Shown piece by piece: positions 25,703 to 38,030 of a stretch of 64,000 bases of DNA. The notes below the pieces were generated by a model. The model was not told where the DNA came from, searched no databases, and worked only from the letters and a program-made list of their open reading frames with translations. Position numbers and translations under genes: made by a program. The DNA is taken from NCBI GenBank assembly GCA_949316235.1, contig OX438742.1, positions 13,577,315 to 13,641,314 of the forward strand, given 5' to 3'. The stretch is from Oegoconia quadripuncta (taxonomy: Eukaryota; Arthropoda; Insecta; Lepidoptera; Autostichidae). The number at the start of each line of letters is the position of its first letter. The first letter of the stretch is position 1.

Positions 25703-26429
25703 CCACAAGGGTAATGTATCAACCTTTACATCAAAGAACCTTTACAAATTATATAAAACTTTTACATATTAAAAAAAATAATTGACATTATTTATTCCTT
25801 TTAAAATAAAAAATTGTAGACCTCTTTTACACAACCCCATTATTTAACTCTACTTAGCTAGCTAGACTGTCGCATCTACTTGCCTAAGGACCGTCAATTT
25901 CGTCGATAGGGGCGCCACCTGCCATGTAGAGTGTTAAATGTTTTGAATGCGGGCCTTAGAGAGTGCCGAAGGCTTACCTAATACCACACAAAGCTCGTTG
26001 ACCGATATCTATACTCTAGAGGGATCATGTGGATCCTTTGTGTGTCCTTTGTCAGGAATTGCTAGTGGGAATTAAGCAGATTTTGTTATCAAGGCAATCA
26101 ATATTTAACGTGAAAATTTTTGTTATAATGATTTTTTTTGTAATTGTTAATAGGTAGAGTGGTTCATGCGTCTAGCCACCACCTTTGGTTCACGTAGATT
26201 TATCCTTAAAAATTATTAATTCAGGATATTATAAAGTTGATTTCAGTAAACTTAAGCCTCTATAAAAAAAAAAGTATAATTTAAAATTGCTACATATTGA
26301 TGTAAAAGTTTATTATAATTTATACCTCAAGTCATTTATTTTAAATTCCCGCTTTAACTTTATAATGTTTTAAATCCTTACTTATCGTGTAAATTGCAAT
26401 GAGAAATGGCTCTTTTCTGTAACGCCTCA

Positions 26430-27108
26430 GGTGTTAAAGTTTGCAAAGTCGATTCTTAAGTACGTGGTTCGTAAATCCGACGAGGTGAAACAACTTGTCC
26501 TCGGTCGAGCCATTTTTTGCCACTAGAGATTTGTTTGCCCGGTACAGCGCTCGCCGACTGTCTCGATGGAAACCCATAAACATGACCAAGTCGGGCCGAC
26601 TCTGCCGCTTTTTTCCCGTACCCCACCTTTGCGTAGGCAGAACGCGTCTAATGGGCGGAGCCGCTGCATAGAGGGGATACACTTAGCCAATGATGAGCGG
26701 TGTTTTGGTCCTGAGTTTGAAGAAGGATAGAAATTCGCTTCGGTTATTGGTGCTCCGATGACGACTCCGCCTTTTAGGCGTGGCTAAATTGGCTCTCTCC
26801 TTCGGCGGAGGGGCGTCATGCGTCGGTCGCGCGCCAGTCTGTGTCGAGAGACGAACGCGTGAAGAAGGTGTAGGCCGGTCGCACACGAGCCCGAGGTCCG
26901 GCATGCGAGGTGCGCGCGCTCCGGCCCGCTGACGCGCGCGCAGGGATGGCAGCGCGCCGCGCAGCCGCCGCGCATACACCTACAAACATCTGTGATACGT
27001 TAACTTAATTTCATAGTAGCCGTAGTATTTGTAGGAAACCAATACGTCCGTGCTTATAGACTTCTTAGAGACAGTGTTTTGTGTGAAGCCGCCCATATGA
27101 TCGTCCCG
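26430..27108 (+). promoter_or_regulatory. ara: GC/CpG-rich promoter and 5' UTR region of the Iroquois gene
   Basis: The 680 bases before the start codon are much richer in GC and CpG than the flanking AT-rich DNA, especially 26640-26970, and contain no recognised repeat. Position directly upstream of the first coding exon suggests the core promoter and 5' UTR. I see no convincing TATA box, and the transcription start cannot be fixed from sequence. Two minus-strand ORFs across this stretch (26434-26682 and 26683-26979) show no family signature and look like products of high GC content. Confidence 0.55.
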
Positions 27109-27156
27109 ATGGCAGCGTACGCACAATTTGGCTATTCATATACGCCCGCCTCGCAG
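27109..27156 (+). CDS. ara: Iroquois-class homeobox gene, coding exon 1 (first 16 residues)
   Basis: This short exon encodes MAAYAQFGYSYTPASQ, which matches the start of insect Araucan/Caupolican proteins (MAAYxQFGY followed by a short tail ending in Q). The ATG at 27109 is the only plausible start. The 48-nt coding part ends in CAG directly followed by a GTCAGT donor at 27157, so the intron is phase 0. It joins in frame to the exon at 56909, whose first residues are LLVGNSG; the insect family has the same Q-L junction. Iroquois proteins are nuclear TALE-homeodomain transcription factors that pattern body wall, eye and wing; the homeodomain itself is encoded further downstream. Assignment to ara/caup rather than mirror rests on exon 2. 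The exon is too short to show up as an ORF and was found by reading for the family's N-terminus. The 5' UTR extent is not known. Confidence 0.85.
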
Positions 27157-28038
27157 GTCAGTGTGCTAAAATAACAGCAACATACGACTAACAGTACCTG
27201 TAATTATGTCAACACCATATACTTATAACTTCTGAACAACTAATACCTACTATTTACTATTACTATTTGCTATTATATAGCAAAGTTACATGATGTAAAC
27301 ATAGGCATTTACATTATACTAACTGTAAATAAAATTAATATAATACTAAAGAACTGCAAGAGGTATCACTAACAAATAAACGCAGACTCTACCGCGAGCG
27401 ACGGGAAGTTTTGCTTGTAATTATTTTGCAGTCAACTCTACATTTACCGTGTTTATTACTTGCTTTAATACTAATACCATGTAAAACTATGTAAACTATA
27501 ATTGAATTCTATGTTGTATTTTTAATTTAAAACAATTGTAAATATACTTGATAAATATAACAAATGTAGAGTGGAGAAAACATTTGCAAAACAAATGTTA
27601 TTCAGTTTGTTTTTATTTTATTATTTAATCAAAATGTGTAAGACTTCATTTAACTTGTGTAACTAAATGCTTATTCAACAGTTACCTACTATAGGATGTA
27701 AGAATAACAGTTAATTTAACACAAATGATAGGTTAGTAAAAGTTAACCGAATGGATATGAGCCTAGACCAACGTGAACATAGACATCCTGTTCAGTTTCG
27801 TTATAATTTAAGGCAATAGAGTCACATACAAGTCATCGGGATTTTTATTTAAATATGTATGTCTGTTTGCAAACACTTTATTTTACAAAAGAAAATAAAT
27901 ACAAAACAAATAGGTACCCACCTGCAAAATTCTAATGAGCGGCTTTTATGGAAAAATTGTATTTAATTTCAATTATCTGATATATATATATCGCTCAATA
28001 ATAAGCGTTATTTATGAACTTCATATAATAAAATTCAA

Positions 28039-28285
28039 CAGCCTCCTTGGCTCATTATTAATAATATTAGATTTTAGAAAGGGTTACAAGTTCGACCTCC
28101 AGCTGAGAACACCTAATCAGATAGGTTAGCGGAAGGCTATTTTTTAATCCACCTGTCTAATTACTAGACCCTATCTTTTCTAAATTTGGCGCCTAGCAGA
28201 GGCGTTAACAGCAATGTGTTCCGTTTTTTTAAGATAAGATAGCCAGACCCCTCAATAACTTTAGGGCCCTGGATAAGCCTTTGGC
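28039..28285 (+). mobile_element. tRNA-derived SINE, family I, strongly diverged
   Basis: The order CCTCCTTGGCTCATT, AGGGTTACAAGTTCGACCTCC, GTTAACAGCAATG and AAGATAAGATAGCCAGACCCC follows family I with many changes. Confidence 0.5.
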
Positions 28286-30990
28286 CTTTGAATATCAAAA
28301 GGTTATAGAGTTACTGAAAGGAGAGTGTTACGGTGTAGGTACTCTCTTATAAGCTCTTGAATAAACCATCTCCTCACAGCTGATTCTATTAATCATTCTA
28401 TCAACTGAACACATAATCTCTTGAGACTTTATTAAAATTTAGTAGAGTACAAAAATTATTAGGCCTAGATGTTAGATGTATCGACCACCTAACATATGGC
28501 TGCAGAGATATATGACCCCTCTATGAATGCCCTTTTGTTTATGATAATACGGATAGTGTGTGATAGCATTTAGGCTTAAAAATTAATATACCTATACTTA
28601 AATGGCCTCCTATTTAGTTTGTGTTTAACCATTGCAGTAGGGTTAATGTGGTTTGTATTTGGTATAAAACGTAGCTCATATATATACATATATAGCTATA
28701 TTTTAAAATTAATCCGAAGGTTTAATTTTTAACCCATGGTCTTATTTTGTAAGCGTTGCAAAATCAAATAATGACGTTTAATTTTTTCCTGTAATTAGGG
28801 GATACATTATAACTTATATCAGCCCTATATGAAATGAAATGAAAATGGAATGAAAATCATTTATTCATGTAGGCAATACAATATGCACTTATGGACGTCA
28901 TTTGTATTTTAAACTACCATACCAACGTTATAATGTAACATTACCCATAATTCGAGTACCTACATAACATATCGGTCACAAAAGGAACTTATCGATTTAC
29001 AAGTTCAAAATCTTAAGCACTTTGACTAAACCGGGTGAACGCACTACCACCGTCGGCACCATCATGTGTTGTTGCCAGTAGTGAATTAAAAAACCTATTC
29101 GTTTAGCACATGTAAGTACAAAGCCTATGTAAAGAATTTTCATTTTTAAGAAATTAATCTGAACTTTAAGCAAAACACTTGACAGTTATTATGGGATTTT
29201 CCTTATCTCTATTTCTTTTATATTTACAAAGTATTAAAAAAAAACAAAACCTGAACCAGAGGGTGTATCTACTAACATCCTACTTAAAAAAAATAGTTAT
29301 GTTCTTTTAAACTTCAAATTATATTTCGATAACTTAATAAAATTATCTTTAGGCATTTTCAATGGACAATTATAATAACTTAATGAAGTTAAGTCCTATC
29401 TATATTGCATGTACGTATAGTAGACTAAATTGCATTTTATATAAATTCCTTGCTCAATTTTTATTTTTTCCTTCTGTATAATCAAATTACCTTCTTGATT
29501 ACAATATACATTAATATAGTCTACCTGCCTTTATACATAATAACTTAAGCAAAAAGTGTAGTTGCTGCAGCTTAATCGAATAAGTAATTATAATTACTAA
29601 TATAAAAATAAAAAAGAAAAGCATGTTAATAAACTGAAGATTATACGAGTACTTATACCTAATATTTTAATTGAAAATTTACGAATGCATAAACCGTTAC
29701 GTTATCTTCGCAAAATACGCTATTTAGAATAGCGCGAAGCGTTTAAAATAAACAGTGTCTAACGGATGTCAGTTCTCTTATACTTTTAGAGGTAAAAAAA
29801 CCACTGTAATCATGACATTAATCATGAATTTGTGGTAATGCTCAAAACTACTGTTTAACACTTGTACCTACAGAGTTTTTGTAGAGAGGATGTTAATGTC
29901 ACGTAACAAGTACTAGTTTTACCTATTACTATTATTTTGAAAATGATTAAATAATTCTATTAAATTATTTAAGTTTGCATATTAATTAATTATTAAATTA
30001 TTTAATATGCAAACTTTATATAGTCAAAATAAGTCGACTTTTAAATGGGATTGAATTGTTTATTTACAATGCATATATTCAGCAGTATTAATATATTTAC
30101 AGAATATTCATTCTTTTATAAAAAATAAACCAAATCACAAATATATATTTTATTCATTTAGTTCATAATTAAAATTTCAAGAACAAGTAGGGATACAATA
30201 GCCGAGGCCGAGAGTACTGCGAACTGTGAGCAATAGCTAGAATAAAATACTTGACAATTAAAAATACCTACCAGTTACTAATTTACAACATTGTAACCTA
30301 TTAATGGCAAACACATACACATTCACATTAATCACGCTTGCTTATCTATTTATCTGTGGAATTATGTCTTGTCCTTGTTCCAACTCTCCCAGTCTTACTA
30401 AAAAAATTAAAATCAAGTGAACAGTTAATTTGAAAATGCCACCACAAAGTCACGAATAATATTCCTTAAATCATTTCAAACAATATGAGAAAGAAGTGCT
30501 TATAAAATTAAATAAAATTCAAAAGTACAAGATCCAAATAAAGTATAGTATCTACTCTTATTTCAGCAAATAAATTTACTATGTCAGGTTTACATCGGTA
30601 TTTTACCATTTCCTTTTTATGTGTATTGAGTAGCTATTCTCACGTGCTATTATTTTTCTTCTATCAATTGACGTTACTTTGGACGCAGTTAAATCCAATC
30701 GGACTTGTCAGGCCTTTAGGAAGACAGATCATTTATTTTCGGATTATTATCGATCATTGCAATCGTTATCTGTGTTAATACAATAAAAAAGGTTTACGTT
30801 TATATCGACCAACCTACTTCCTCAAATAAATCATACGTGTTACTGCAAGCAACTAAATAACTAAATAATTAAAAGCTTTAAAGAACCCCTTTGTGGATTT
30901 TTGAAGGTTTTGAATTCGACCAATCCTATTTTGACTGGATATCTTTCACAAGTATAATAAACATTAGAATAACTGCAACAAAATCTAACT
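28286..30990. other. AT-rich intron 1 DNA, nothing recognised besides a hairpin at 29971
   Basis: No repeat family or gene was recognised. The composition is uniformly AT-rich. Confidence 0.5.
29971..30016. repeat. 15-bp perfect inverted repeat with a 16-nt loop
   Basis: AAGTTTGCATATTAA at 29971-29985 is mirrored at 30002-30016 in very AT-rich intron sequence. Confidence 0.7.
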
Positions 30991-31220
30991 TCTGTTGGTG
31001 AGCTCCAATATTTATTGAGGCAGCAGGTTCAATTCCCAGCTGGGCATATATCTGTACACCGTTTAGCTGGCCTGCTACCACCATCTTATTTAACTCTGCC
31101 GCCATTCAACAATGTTGATAGCATTTTGTTGTTCCGGTTGTGAGACATAAGGGAGCCTGCCCCTCAAATAAGTTCTACATCAGGTGTGATTGAGATCACG
31201 TGTTAGCTGTGCAATAGGAA
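30991..31220 (+). mobile_element. tRNA-derived SINE, family I, diverged
   Basis: It has a B-box-like CAGGTTCAATTCCCAGCTGG, then TGCTACCACCATCTTATTTA, CTGCCGCCATTCAACAATG and ACATCAGGTGTGATTGAG in the family order. Confidence 0.65.
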
Positions 31221-32009
31221 AATCTCTTGTCAATACTAATCTGTAGGTATATAGTATGTGTTCAAAGTGTAAAAGAATTTACCAGAAAACAGATACTTTG
31301 GTTAGAATCATTACCTAAATCGATTACAACTAATTTTAAAATAATATGTAAAAGAAGAACGTCTTTATGTCAGCGGATACAACAAATATTATACCTGTTC
31401 TTTTTAAAGGGTAAGTTTTTTCTGAGTACGCTTTGATAGAATTTTAAAAACTACATGAAAAGAAATTTTGACAATGCCAAAAGATCATCTCAAAGTTCAC
31501 CTTTGTACATATTTCCTGATTATAATCTCTTTAAATTTCTTGTAAAATAAAGAATAAATTACCTTTTGTAAATAGCTGCTTTTTTATCTTTTTCATTGTA
31601 CATTATCGTGTATCTTAATGTAGAAATAATATATAATAAAGACTTATTTGTAGATAGTAAAAAAATATATAGAATAATATGTGTATAAATGGCACAAATG
31701 AAAAACATGTTCTCACGCTTCTTAAACTCGCATATTATGTTGCAAATTAAAGAAGATATCAAAAAAATATCATAAAAAATGTATCCTTAATTAGTTCATC
31801 GTAAAAAAATTGTTAGTTGGGGTACGTTAGTACTATATTAATCCTGTGGTTGGGGTGTCTGAACTTTCTGGTTAATTCTGTTACATATTCGAATTAAAGA
31901 CAGATATTGACATGTAACGATCTATGTTAAACAATTTGTACATATTCAATGTATTGTTTCAATAACATAACATATAATAAACATAACAGCAAGTATTAAT
32001 TAATTATTC

Positions 32010-32084
32010 ATTGTATTAATTTGTATCGCAAATTAATTAATTACACTCCGTAATTAATTAATTTGCAATACAAATTAATACAAT
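32010..32084. repeat. 35-bp inverted repeat with a 5-nt loop, one mismatch
   Basis: Arms 32010-32044 and 32050-32084 pair throughout except for one T/C difference; the loop is ACTCC. AT-rich, containing AATTAATTAATT blocks. It lies 340 bases before the perfect hairpin at 32424. Confidence 0.85.
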
Positions 32085-32175
32085 AAACTAAATGCCAAAT
32101 TTTCCTATAGTACTATTGGAATGAATCTTGTGAAAAATTCCACAGAGGAGTTCTTTATATTAAGTTGGTTATCTA

Positions 32176-32404
32176 ACTATGTTATAAATGCGAACGTGGA
32201 TGTTTATTTATTTTTTGCTCAATCACGGCGAAACCCCTGAACGGATTTGGATGAAATTTAGTATATAGGTAGAATATACCTTGGATTAAGACATAGGATA
32301 TTTTTTATATCGATAAAGTGAGTAAGTAGTTCACGCAGGATAAACAAATTAAACATATCAGCGATAAAGTTATTCCACGCAGGCGAGGCCGCGGACGGAA
32401 AACT
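32176..32404 (+). repeat. interspersed repeat family C
   Basis: It has TATGTTATAAATGCGAACG, TGCTCAATCACGGCGAAAC, GGATTTGGATGAAATTTAG and CACGCAGGCGAGGCCGCGG. A 34-bp hairpin starts 20 bases after it. Confidence 0.7.
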
Positions 32405-32423
32405 AGTCTTATTATATAGAAGA

Positions 32424-32495
32424 AGAAGATGTTATTAGATGGTTTTGTGTCTTGTAAAGAGTTACAAGACACAAAACCATCTAATAACATCTTCT
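32424..32495. repeat. perfect 34-bp inverted duplication with a 4-nt loop
   Basis: Arms 32424-32457 and 32462-32495 are exact reverse complements; the loop is AGAG. The element has no transposon-like ends. It could be a template-switch product or, if transcribed, a fully paired hairpin RNA. The stem is longer and more perfect than usual animal microRNA precursors. Confidence 0.9.
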
Positions 32496-35270
32496 CTACA
32501 TAGAGATGTAGAGTTAAAAATAAACAAGGTCGGTGTTCGTCATCTAATAATGTTCACTCAAAAACCACCTGTGGACTCGATATGCAACTCTCATTCCGAT
32601 TCGTTTTAAACGTGAAAGGAAATAAAAAGTTCTCAATGAAATTAAACCAAACGAAACATGTAGTTTTCCGTCCTTCGTCCGGGACAGAAATTTCGAATTC
32701 TTTTTCGTGGTAAGCCTTATTAAGTGTGACATACGTTGGAGTCTCGTTCTATAATTTACTGATACTTACGTCATTACGATTTTTACTTAAAACACTGTAA
32801 CGTACGTTATAATATCCTTCGGAAATATACGTAAATATCTATGATTTATATTGCACGAGATAGGTACCTATTTGAAATTTACGAAACGATGATTATTAGA
32901 AAACTTTATTTATCGTTAAGTTTGATCCTACGATGACACAAAAATAATGTATTTTTTTAAATCTTTAAATGTAATTTAAGTACAAAAAAAGTTGTTTTCT
33001 ATAAATAAAATCGCATATGTCATGGGATTTTTCTAATCGGCGATTTAAAAAAATCCTGTGTTGCAATTCGAGTCCGATACGTCAGTTTTGTCATAAAAAC
33101 GGTGTTATTTACATCGACCCAAGGATACTGTTAATGTTTTTTTCACATAACATATTAAGATATATATTATCTTTTCATTGCGGTGCGCATGCACCATCAC
33201 GCATGTATTGTGTTAATGAATCCTTGACGTATAAATCTTCTCTAACGTACAAGTTAGTTTAGTAATGTCTAGGTGACTGCATAAAGTTGTTGACTTTGAA
33301 TAATATTCCTGATACTTCGACAATTTACAAAATTTTGATTGTACAGTCAGTACCAAATTATATTAGTAGCTAGGTAGGTAAATTGTTTGTATCTAAACAA
33401 AAAAATTATACTTTAATCTTAATGCGATAAATGTAATTTTACCTTGTTATTGTAGTAAACAAAACTCTCTAAGAACTCAAAAAAGATTATAGAAGTCTCT
33501 TTGAATGGCGAGTGGTGGAAATGTTGCAAAGAGTGGGATATGACCGCTTGCTGCTAATTTTACTAGTAGATAATGTTAAATTTGACTAAAGTATAATTGG
33601 ATCTCTAGGCGCCAATAATACATCAATGATATTTGATTGATACCTGCACATTAATTTACATCATACATATTTAGCAGAATAAAACCATACATTCGAGTAT
33701 AAAAGTCAAAAATACGTTAAATTGTATACTATATAGGTGAAAAATTTACAATTTCTAAGTATTATTTTCTATAGATCGCTTCTGACTTTATCGTTGTCGA
33801 AACTCAAATCGGTGGTCTCGGTGTATATCCCAAACTAGGCATTATTCCGAAGGGAGTCGCAATAATAATCAGTGGAAACAGTTGGAGAAAAATACTTGTA
33901 AAATTGTAAACATAATTGCACACAGCTGTTCTTCGCTGGAAGGTAAATGACCTTTCAATATTGTGTCCATGTTTAACGCACAACAGGTTCACTCACTATA
34001 GCGAATCTATTAGCCGAAGTGTCCGATAGGTAGCACTACAAGTGCTGAATTAGCCATAGACGCCATGTTTACGTACCTTACAGTCGATTTTTAATGGGAA
34101 TTTTGTTTGTTTTCAAATCAGGCATCACTGTATCAAAGGATGCGTCGTGTCAGATTTACGCCCTGTATAAGGATTTCTTTTTGATAAACGCCATAAGATT
34201 CATTTACTGCCTTACCTGTTGGCTGGGTTTTGATGTAAATATAGCAATCAAACGAACAAGACCGCAAACAAAAGCTAGTATAACTAATGTCAAACTTCAT
34301 GTAAAATTAATTATAAATAAATGTATGTAGTACAAGTGAACACGAGTGAGAATTAAACAAAATTATACTCTCAACCTCATACACTTTTTATTGCTAATTA
34401 CTTGTACACAAATGCCTGTTTTAGTGACTTCATAACGTATAGTTTATAATTACAATTACTACGTCTTGGTTATTATCTCCTGACATTTTGATCACCTGTT
34501 GACGCTAAGCCGACGGTTTCTGCGACGTAAGTACCTACTCGTAGGTATATTATTGGCTGGTAGAATTTTTAAGAGCACTTGTAATTGGTATAGTCGACCA
34601 TAGGCTATGGCAATCAAAACATTGCAAGTAAAATAGAGCTAGTTATTCCAGATTCCAAATAATAATAGTTTTCCACTGCAAAGTAAAGACTGTTATTACA
34701 ACACTATTGTACATTTAAAATAGATAGCACGAGTGTTGCAATTGCAAACTTGCATACATTACTTTTTCTACGTCCATAAAATAATGTTATGGAAACAACA
34801 AAAACATTTAGCAGTTTTCGGAGGTGCGTTCGCATTTCGCATTCGCATGCGTTCAATCAAATGGTGTTGATTGAACGCATGCGCTCTCCCGTTTCCATTT
34901 TAGTAGGTACTTATTTCAATTACAGGAATCCAAGAAACCTTGACATGATAAAGAGTGGAGCTACCTAAATCTACCAAGCCCAAAAATACATTGAAGTTCA
35001 TTGTTATAATTCAACCTATGACATTTAGAATGGTTTTGGGTATCGTTAACGAATCCACGATCCAGAGTAAGGAAACACAAATTTAAAAATTTGGAAATTA
35101 TAATAGAGGCTCTGTTAATATGAACCAGATACTCGTATTATGAATAGAGAACTGACAGCGTTAATAGTTGAATATCTTTACAACGGCTTAACCGATTTCC
35201 ACCAAATATGACTAAAAATCATCTCGCAAACACCAACTTCCGAAAATAATAAACTGTTTTCAAATCGGTT
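32496..35270. other. AT-rich intron 1 DNA, little recognised
   Basis: Only the perfect inverted repeat at 34844-34883 stands out. Short frames (for example 33017-33262, 34094-34330) have no signature. Confidence 0.5.
34844..34883. repeat. perfect 17-bp inverted repeat with a 6-nt loop
   Basis: CGCATGCGTTCAATCAA (34844-34860) is mirrored exactly at 34867-34883; the loop is ATGGTG. It lies in intron 1. Confidence 0.85.
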
Positions 35271-35289
35271 CTGCCGTTTTGGTGCAACA

Positions 35290-35480
35290 ATATCATACAT
35301 ACATACATAGCGTCACGCCTGTTTCCCGTAGGGGTAGGCCTCTGCCTACCCTGCCAGTTTAGGTAAGTCTGTGGTCTCTACAACAGACTTCCACTTGCTA
35401 CGATCCTGACACACCTCATCTGCTTCCTTCACTCTCAAAAGGTTGTTCATACATGCTCGTCGGTTTAGCGTACTCTTGAA
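35290..35480. repeat. repeat fragment with CATA run and TCACGCCTGTTTCCCGTAGG
   Basis: CATACATACATACATAGCG is followed by TCACGCCTGTTTCCCGTAGG and GGTAGGC, a series common in lepidopteran repeats. It then runs into GATCCTGACACACCTCATCTG-type sequence up to the SINE at 35553. No gene here. Confidence 0.5.
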
Positions 35481-35552
35481 TTTGCCTTTCTTTAAGAAAT
35501 ACCATATATATATATAACTACAGTTATATATATACCACCATAGTATATAACT

Positions 35553-35692
35553 GATAGTAGTAGGAGATAACGGATAAACATTCATAAATATTTATATAAA
35601 CATCCAAGGCTCGGGTATAAATGTTCGGATTCGAACCCGCAACCGTTGGAATAGCTGACGGGGCCACTATCCACTACACCAATAGGCCGGTA
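35553..35692 (-). mobile_element. tRNA-derived SINE, family II
   Basis: Reverse-strand copy: GGATTCGAACCCGCAACCG is the complement of the B box and CTATCCACTACACCAATAGG is that of the A box. The CATCCAAGGCTCGGGTATAAA body lies to the left. Confidence 0.75.
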
Positions 35693-36213
35693 AAATTATT
35701 TATCAAAATTAATAATATCCCTATTACCCAGTTATTAGATTTATTTTGCAATGCAACCAAGTCGCATTTATGTTCTATATCAACCTACTTATTATTAGTA
35801 GCAGACAGGTATACCTTTACGGGTATGATACTCGCATATGTATATGCGCTATTCTAAGCATGAACAAGTAATTATTTATGTAAATCTTACCTATTAAATA
35901 AATTAAGGCTCTACTCGCGCTCTTATACTTTTCTTTATAATTGTTTATTTAATATGCATACGCCCTCTATATTTAGTGAATAATCTAAAAGACAGAAATA
36001 AATACAGATTTATATAAAAATTATATATTATTAATATAGGATGGTCGATGACATTGGCCGCATTTCTATCTAAAATGACTACACGTTACATAGGCCTGGA
36101 TATAGCCTCTCCCATGGAACGATATACATTGTGAGAGGATTTGCTCGTAGATTTTTTGGGAGCTCTCCGCTCCAATAACGCTGCAGCCCACTGCTGGTCC
36201 ATACTGCTATCAT

Positions 36214-36418
36214 TACGACCACTTATCTAAATCTTATCTAAATCTGCCGCCAAACAGTAATCTTAATAGCATTGTTGTGCTCCGGTTGTCAGAGATAAGA
36301 TAGCTAGTTCCCCAAATATTTGGGTTTCCGGGTCAGTACGCTTCCACCTTCGGCCTCATCTTCACTTAACATCAGGTGTGATTGAGGTCAAGTGCTAACA
36401 CGTTGTGCATAAAAAAAG
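36214..36418 (+). mobile_element. tRNA-derived SINE, family I, 5'-truncated
   Basis: The body blocks CTGCCGCCAAACAGTAATC, GATAAGATAGCTAGTTCCCC and CACTTAACATCAGGTGTGATT match the 9322 copy. The tail runs directly into a fragment of another repeat (TAGTCGCCTTTAAAACACCC). Confidence 0.75.
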
Positions 36419-37214
36419 ATCTTAGTCGCCTTTAAAACACCCAGAAGAAACGGATTGGTCCTATTCTACTCTGCCGGAAGCTCACTCCTATATAATCATC
36501 TTCCCATAGCATAGATTTGCGTTTAGTATGAAACAGCTGGTTTTTTTTTTTCGTTTTATCGTTGAACCCAAAGCGAAAGTTGCTTATATTCATGCAGTTG
36601 ATACTGCCAAGGCCAAATGTCATTACATTCCACCAGGTGAGATGCTTGCTCGTCTGTCATACCATGTCATAAAACATATTGTACCTAACAGAGCAAATTA
36701 CAAAACAAAAAATTTAAAAGCATACTAAAGTAGGAGACGAATACGAAAACTAAAAAAAATATTAAAAAAATAATGATTGTATGCTGCAATGGCTCCCGAG
36801 AACGGTACGAGTGAAACGACCTCGGGGCATCCATTGGTATTTACCCAGTGGTAATATAGGCACAAACTATTAAACAAAATTAATAACGTAAACGTTTTGC
36901 GTGACGTTTTTTTGTTTAATCCTCAACGTCCCCAATGCAAGCATTCGGCCTTCTTCGCTATTGGAAAGGGCAGATTAAACATAATTTAATGATGAATTAG
37001 ACTGTAATACTCAACAACACACAAACCCTTCGTTGGCCTTAAGGCTTAAGTCTGTCCTTGAAATTAACTGAAGGAAGGAAATACCTGTACGAAAATGCAA
37101 CCCATCCAGGAACTGACCGAGTGATGGTATATTTTCCCTCAACCCATTTTATGTAATACCCAGTATTCTGTTTTCGTTAGTTTCATTCATCACGTTTAGT
37201 TCAGAGATGTCAAC

Positions 37215-37480
37215 AACATTCATATCCCAAACATAAGCGTTTGGATGTTCCAAATCTGTTTTTTTTTTTATATATTAATAAACATTCTATAATCTACATT
37301 ACAAAACTTTTACGTTCACCTTTCGAAATATTCAGAAATGCACATGTGACAAGGGGTCAGCACATTGCCGTTGAAACGAGCAAGTCTAAGATGTTTGAGT
37401 GCAAAATCGAGTAGTCCTTTTATGATACCCACAGGAAGAGGTTGGTTCAATTCTTTTTACATGCCGAGATCCACGTGGTA
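37215..37480 (+). repeat. interspersed repeat family A, copy 4
   Basis: It has CATATCCCAAACATAAGCGT, GTTCACCTTTCGAAATATTC, GAAATGCACATGTGACAAGG, GATACCCACAGGAAGAGG and CATGCCGAGATCCACG. A short piece of the same 3' part follows the SINE at 36418-36500, and another is at 14335-14425. Confidence 0.65.
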
Positions 37481-37790
37481 TGATTCATTAACCGTATTAA
37501 ATTCACATAATCAGTACGTGTGTACTATTAAGCAGTGCGGTCCCTCTTGATTCCATCATCCAAACTTATAGGAGTTACAGTGGGAGGAGTGTGGAGGTGG
37601 GATTGACTCCATCATCAGCTCTGTCATACCATACACCATCACCTGATAAGCAATTACATGTTAACATTAGTACAGATGAACCAATAATGGCATATGTCTC
37701 CTTTTAAATAAAATCAGGTCCAAATTAGTTAGTCCAAGAAATTTTGGTGCAATCGGTATAAGTGTTACGGTATTTTCTAGAACTTTTGTC

Positions 37791-38030
37791 TTTTTTTTAT
37801 ATGCACATCGGGTTGGTACTTGACCTTAATCACACCTGATATTAAGTAAAGATGAGATCAAAGGTGAAAGCGTACTAACCCGGATACCCGAACACACTTG
37901 GGGGACTGGCTATCTTATCTCTGACAACCGGAACACAACAATGCAATTAACATTGCTGCTTGGCGGCAGATTTAGATAAGATGGTGTTAGCTAGCCAGGC
38001 GGACATTTAAAAGGCCCTACCACCAACCGG
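37791..38030 (-). mobile_element. tRNA-derived SINE, family I, lacking the tRNA head
   Basis: The minus strand carries the family I body from the CCGGTTGGTGGTAGGG region to the A-tail (poly-T at 37791-37799). The tRNA-like head is absent, so it is 5'-truncated. Confidence 0.75.

Larger units (their letters stand above)
23764..26429. other. AT-rich upstream DNA of the Iroquois gene
   Basis: Only the SINE with palindrome at 25560-25702 was recognised. Nothing coding. Confidence 0.5.

Noticed and set aside
26434..26979. Two minus-strand frames rich in Arg/Ala/Pro before exon 1
   Set aside because: Composition artefacts of CpG-rich DNA, with no domain, and antisense to the gene.
32424..32495. 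microRNA gene
   Set aside because: A perfect 34-bp stem with a 4-nt loop lacks the bulges and loop size of an animal microRNA precursor; kept only as a hairpin.
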